A stretch of 25,918 bases of DNA from Methylophilaceae bacterium. GTDB lineage: Bacteria > Pseudomonadota > Gammaproteobacteria > Burkholderiales > Methylophilaceae. The first letter of the stretch is position 1. Every line of letters starts with the position of its first letter. The translations under genes were made by a program, and so were the position numbers. The stretch covers positions 1 through 25,918 of the forward strand of contig CANCPF010000025.1 of NCBI GenBank assembly GCA_947379975.1. The letters are read 5' to 3'. Positions 23,050 to 25,918 of this stretch are shown here, piece by piece. The notes beneath the pieces are model-generated. The model saw nothing but the letters and a program-made list of their open reading frames with translations, was not told the DNA's origin and did not search any database.

Positions 23050-23412
23050 GATAATTATCCCAAGTCTATTTGAATATCAGGCCATTATAACTTGCTAAAG
23101 ATGCTGCTTACTAAAATTGAGTAGTTAGCCGTGCATTTTAAACGATGCCTTCTGAACTCAGCTTTCTGTACCCGGTTTTCTAAACACAGCTTGCTAAACT
23201 ACAGGGTCTTAATCTTATCGTCAGGTCGTGGTAAAATAATTAGATATTTATGTGTTGAGACTTAAACTTTTTTAATTACTGACCGTCTCTAGACCACAAC
23301 TTGATATTAAATTATAAGTTGTCATTAAAAAACAAGTTGTCTTTAAAATTACACATCACAATTAACTATTAATCGTCATTCATGACTCATCGCTTACGGA
23401 AAGCCTAATAAC
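23050..23412. promoter_or_regulatory. 363-nt region between iscX and glyA
   Basis: A divergent intergenic region. Near glyA it holds two direct copies of AAGTTGTC(A/T)TTAAAA at 23316-23330 and 23334-23348, 18 bp apart, and an inverted half-site ACAACTT at 23296-23302. These look like regulator sites. A loose pair CTAAACACAG / CTAAACTACAG lies near 23183-23205. No riboswitch consensus was recognised. Confidence 0.4.
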
Positions 23413-24672
23413 ATGTCTACAGCTCCATTTAACTACGCTAATACTCTTAATCAAGCTGACCCTGCTTTGTGGGGCATGATAGAGCAAGAAGTTGTGCGTC
23501 AACATGATCATATTGAATTAATCGCTTCTGAAAACTACACCAGTCCAGCGGTAATGCAGGCGCAAGGTTCTCAACTTACTAACAAGTACGCTGAAGGTTA
23601 CCCAGGTAAACGTTTTTATGGTGGTTGTGAGTTTGTAGACCAAGTTGAACAGTTAGCTATTGATCGCTTGAAAGCCTTGTATGGTGCGGAGTATGCCAAT
23701 GTGCAACCGCATTCTGGCTCACAGGCTAATCAAGCGGTATATTTTTCTATTCTGAAACCGGGTGATACTGTGATGGGTATGAATCTTGGTCATGGCGGCC
23801 ATTTGACGCACGGTTCACCAGCTAATTTATCTGGTAAATTATTTAACATAGTGGCTTATGGCCTAAATGAACAAGAAGAGATAGATTACGACGAGATGGA
23901 GCGTATTGCCGTTGAATGCAAGCCTAAATTATTGATAGGTGGCGCCTCTGCTTATGCTTTACGTTTCGACTGGGCGCGCATGAGCGAAATTGCTAAAAAA
24001 GTAGGCGCTTATTTTATGGTAGATATGGCGCATTACTCAGGTTTGATTGCTGCCGGTGTATATCCAAATCCGGTGCCACACGCCGATTTTGTGACATCAA
24101 CCACCCATAAAACATTACGTGGTCCACGCGGCGGCATTATTTTAGCTAAAGCCGAGTTTGAAAAGTCATTGAATTCTAGTGTGTTCCCAAGCCTGCAAGG
24201 CGGTCCGTTAATGCATGTGATTGCGGCAAAAGCGACTGCGTTTTTAGAGGCTTCTCAGCCTGAATTTAAAACCTACCAAGCCCAAGTGATTAAAAATGCG
24301 CAAGCGATGGCAGAAGCTTTAACTGCACGTGGTTTACGTATTATTTCAGGCCGCACAGAATCACACATGTTTTTAGTCGATTTGCGGACGAAAGGTTTAA
24401 CCGGTAAAGCCGCAGATGCTGCACTTGGTTTAGCGCATATTACCGTGAATAAAAATTCAATTCCTAACGATCCAGAAAGCCCATTTGTAACCTCTGGTAT
24501 TCGCATAGGCGCACCAGCAATTACGACACGTGGTTTTAAAGAAGATGAAGCGCGTTTAGTGGCTAATTTAATTGCTGATGTATTAGATAATCCAACAGAT
24601 GAAGCAGTCATTGCTTCGACTAAAGCTAAAGTTCATGCTTTAACGGCTAGATTTCCGGTGTACCAAGGCTAA
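23413..24672 (+). CDS. glyA: serine hydroxymethyltransferase
   Basis: 419 residues, full length. It converts serine and tetrahydrofolate to glycine and methylene-tetrahydrofolate with pyridoxal phosphate. The PLP lysine is Lys233 in TTHKTLRGPRGG; other family strings are HIELIASENYTS, NKYAEGYPGKRFYGGC, PHSGSQANQAVY and MVDMAHYSGLIAAG. In a methylotroph it feeds C1 units to folate. GGAAAG lies 10 nt before the ATG. It is followed 6 nt later by nrdR, an arrangement common in Betaproteobacteria. Confidence 0.98.
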   Translation: MSTAPFNYANTLNQADPALWGMIEQEVVRQHDHIELIASENYTSPAVMQAQGSQLTNKYAEGYPGKRFYGGCEFVDQVEQLAIDRLKALYGAEYANVQPHSGSQANQAVYFSILKPGDTVMGMNLGHGGHLTHGSPANLSGKLFNIVAYGLNEQEEIDYDEMERIAVECKPKLLIGGASAYALRFDWARMSEIAKKVGAYFMVDMAHYSGLIAAGVYPNPVPHADFVTSTTHKTLRGPRGGIILAKAEFEKSLNSSVFPSLQGGPLMHVIAAKATAFLEASQPEFKTYQAQVIKNAQAMAEALTARGLRIISGRTESHMFLVDLRTKGLTGKAADAALGLAHITVNKNSIPNDPESPFVTSGIRIGAPAITTRGFKEDEARLVANLIADVLDNPTDEAVIASTKAKVHALTARFPVYQG

Positions 24673-24678
24673 TCAGTA

Positions 24679-25122
24679 ATGAAATGCCCTTTTTGCGGAG
24701 TAGACGATACGCAAGTCATTGATTCTAGAGTTAATGACGAGGGTAATTCTATACGCCGCCGCCGTAAGTGTGGTGGCTGTGATAAACGCTTTACCACTTA
24801 TGAGACCGCAGAGTTACACATGCCGCAAGTGGTTAAAACCAACGGCACGCGTGAAGAGTTTAACCGTGAAAAATTGCGATTATCTTTTTCACGCGCTTTG
24901 CATAAGCGCCCAGTGCCTACCGAATATGTAGATCGTGCTTTAGATAGGATCTCACAAAAATTGCTCAGTTTAGGCGAGCGTGAAGTGCCGGCCAGAACCT
25001 TGGGTGAGAGCGTAATGCACGAGCTTAAATTAATGGATAAAGTGGCTTATATTCGTTTTGCCTCGGTGTATCGTAGTTTTTCCGATGTCGATGATTTTAG
25101 TGATGTTATTCGAGACCTATAA
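24679..25122 (+). CDS. nrdR: transcriptional repressor NrdR
   Basis: 147 residues, family length. A zinc ribbon (C3, C6, C31, C34) followed by RRRRK and the ATP-cone domain from about residue 49 (PQVVKTNGTREEFNREKLRLS; PARTLGESVMHELK). NrdR senses (d)ATP and represses ribonucleotide reductase operons. It begins 6 nt after the glyA stop, so it is translated in the glyA transcript. No NrdR box was searched for in this window because no nrd gene is present. Confidence 0.97.
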   Translation: MKCPFCGVDDTQVIDSRVNDEGNSIRRRRKCGGCDKRFTTYETAELHMPQVVKTNGTREEFNREKLRLSFSRALHKRPVPTEYVDRALDRISQKLLSLGEREVPARTLGESVMHELKLMDKVAYIRFASVYRSFSDVDDFSDVIRDL

Positions 25123-25231
25123 CTGCCTCTACTATTCCTACGCTATTTTTTGTAAAAAAATGAAAGTCACTGATTTTAAGTGAAGAATATAATGACTGCT
25201 AAATTCGCTACACAAATTAAGGAATCGCTTC

Positions 25232-25609
25232 ATGAAATTGATTAACTGGTTATCTATCGCACTTGCCGTCTTTACCGTAGTGTTAACCATTGTTTTTTTT
25301 GCTTGGTGGATGATGAAAGATCGCATTGCATTTGGCGGTGAAAAATTTGATCAAGTGAAGTGGATACAGGCTGCATCGACTATTCAAACAGAATGCAAGC
25401 GCGGCGATATGGCTTATGATTTACAGCAGAATATACTTGGCATAGGTTCACCTAAAGAAGCCGTTACTGTACTTTTAGGCCGTCCTAGTTACGAGGATAC
25501 GCACAGTGTTGAATATGATTTAGGTAAGTGCATGCATGTTTATCATGGTCTGCTTATTTATTTTGACGAAAATAATCGTTTAGCTAATAGCCGCATTTCT
25601 TCGCACTAA
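25232..25609 (+). CDS. small membrane-anchored BamE/SmpA-like protein
   Basis: A 125-residue protein with a single N-terminal membrane helix (residues about 6-28: WLSIALAVFTVVLTIVFFAWW) and a short periplasmic domain. The domain has a helix-helix-strand pattern with IGSPKEAVTVLLGRPSYED, YDLGKCMHVYHGLLIYFDENNRL, like the BamE/SmpA/OmlA fold: a Gly-x-Ser/Thr helix followed by strands ending in Phe-Asp. There is no lipobox. Two cysteines (in ECKRGD and GKCMHV) could form a disulfide. AAGGA lies 8 nt before the ATG. Function unknown; similarity to BamE is in pattern only. Confidence 0.7.
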   Translation: MKLINWLSIALAVFTVVLTIVFFAWWMMKDRIAFGGEKFDQVKWIQAASTIQTECKRGDMAYDLQQNILGIGSPKEAVTVLLGRPSYEDTHSVEYDLGKCMHVYHGLLIYFDENNRLANSRISSH

Positions 25610-25674
25610 ATTGCCATGCACAGAAAATTGCTATTAATTTTAAATGACGCTCTAAATTACAGTACATGGCATAT

Positions 25675-25688
25675 TTAGTCGCGACTAA
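25675..25688. promoter_or_regulatory. perfect 14-bp palindrome before ribD
   Basis: TTAGTCG-CGACTAA is a perfect palindrome about 29 nt before the proposed ribD start. It is a plausible repressor site, or a short RNA hairpin; it is too short to decide. Confidence 0.35.
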
Positions 25689-25716
25689 TTTTCCCTAAAA
25701 ATACACCTCGCACACT

Positions 25717-25918
25717 TTGTTTTCAAGCGCTGACCATCTTTACATGACACAAGCTCTGCGATTAGCAGAGCAGGGCTTATACACCACACAGCCTAATCCT
25801 AGGGTGGGCTGCGTAATTGTTAAAAATCAACAAATTATAGGTCAGGGCGCGCACCTTAAAGCAGGCGAGCCACACGCGGAAGTTTTTGCTCTAGGTGAGG
25901 CCGGCTTTGCTGCAAAAG
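25717..25918 (+). CDS. ribD: riboflavin biosynthesis protein RibD, N-terminal part (cut by window edge)
   Basis: The reading frame runs off the window end. It begins with the RibD deaminase domain: FSSADHLYM (family FSAxDHxYM), TQALRLAEQGLY, PNPRVGCVIVKN, and the catalytic zinc motif GEPHAEVFAL with the HAE triad. An ATG at 25744 would cut off the conserved FSSADHLYM segment; the UUG at 25717 restores it, so that start is proposed although no clear ribosome binding site is seen. The C-terminal reductase domain lies outside. RibD makes an early riboflavin intermediate from GTP-derived pyrimidine. It follows glyA-nrdR as in other Betaproteobacteria. Confidence 0.93.
   Translation, partial: MFSSADHLYMTQALRLAEQGLYTTQPNPRVGCVIVKNQQIIGQGAHLKAGEPHAEVFALGEAGFAAK

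Noticed and set aside
23050..23412. Glycine or other riboswitch before glyA
   Set aside because: No aptamer consensus such as the paired glycine-riboswitch cores could be recognised; only short repeats are visible.
1..25918. Mobile elements, CRISPR arrays, tRNA or rRNA genes
   Set aside because: No transposase or integrase, no regularly spaced repeat-spacer array, and no recognisable tRNA or rRNA segments were found on reading both strands.

Overview
The window looks like chromosomal DNA from a low-GC obligate or near-obligate methylotroph of the Methylophilaceae (Methylotenera/Methylophilus type). The best evidence is a trimethylamine dehydrogenase and an electron-transfer flavoprotein (ETF) that match, as I remember them, the Methylophilus methylotrophus W3A1 proteins almost residue for residue. 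The glyA-nrdR-ribD order at the right end is typical of Betaproteobacteria. This assignment rests on recalled family sequences, not on a search.

Left end (1-2093, minus strand): an operon of truncated haemoglobin, DMT-type permease, small winged-helix protein and an overlooked 38-residue single-pass membrane peptide. Centre-left (2474-12337, plus strand): a trimethylamine (TMA) oxidation locus with an APC permease, tmd, a membrane-bound Fe-S/CCG oxidoreductase, a protein built from 26-residue LRV-like repeats, and etfB-etfA. A strong hairpin terminator closes it. TMADH would convert TMA to dimethylamine (DMA) plus formaldehyde and pass electrons to ETF. The Fe-S membrane protein is the natural candidate for moving them to quinone.

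Centre (12383-16052): a lone UPF0158 gene on the minus strand, a long upstream region with 10-bp phased repeats, then three genes for an oxygen-dependent DMA monooxygenase of the DmmA/PDR reductase/haem-dependent oxidative N-demethylase type. With tmd, the window holds a full TMA to DMA to monomethylamine route, whose first step needs no O2 and whose second does. Centre-right (16079-20510): a membrane PAS protein with no output domain, diverging from a NarX-like sensor kinase and NarL response regulator, then an NTF2-fold protein. The kinase lacks a recognisable nitrate-binding P-box.

Right end (20666-25918): housekeeping genes, namely phosphoglucomutase, an iscX/retropepsin pair on the minus strand, glyA, nrdR, a small BamE-like membrane protein and the start of ribD (cut by the window edge). 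I see no rRNA, tRNA, CRISPR array, insertion sequence or phage gene. Several start codons were moved from the longest possible ORF to ATG codons with better ribosome binding sites; UUG starts are proposed for the APC permease and ribD, and possibly the repeat protein.
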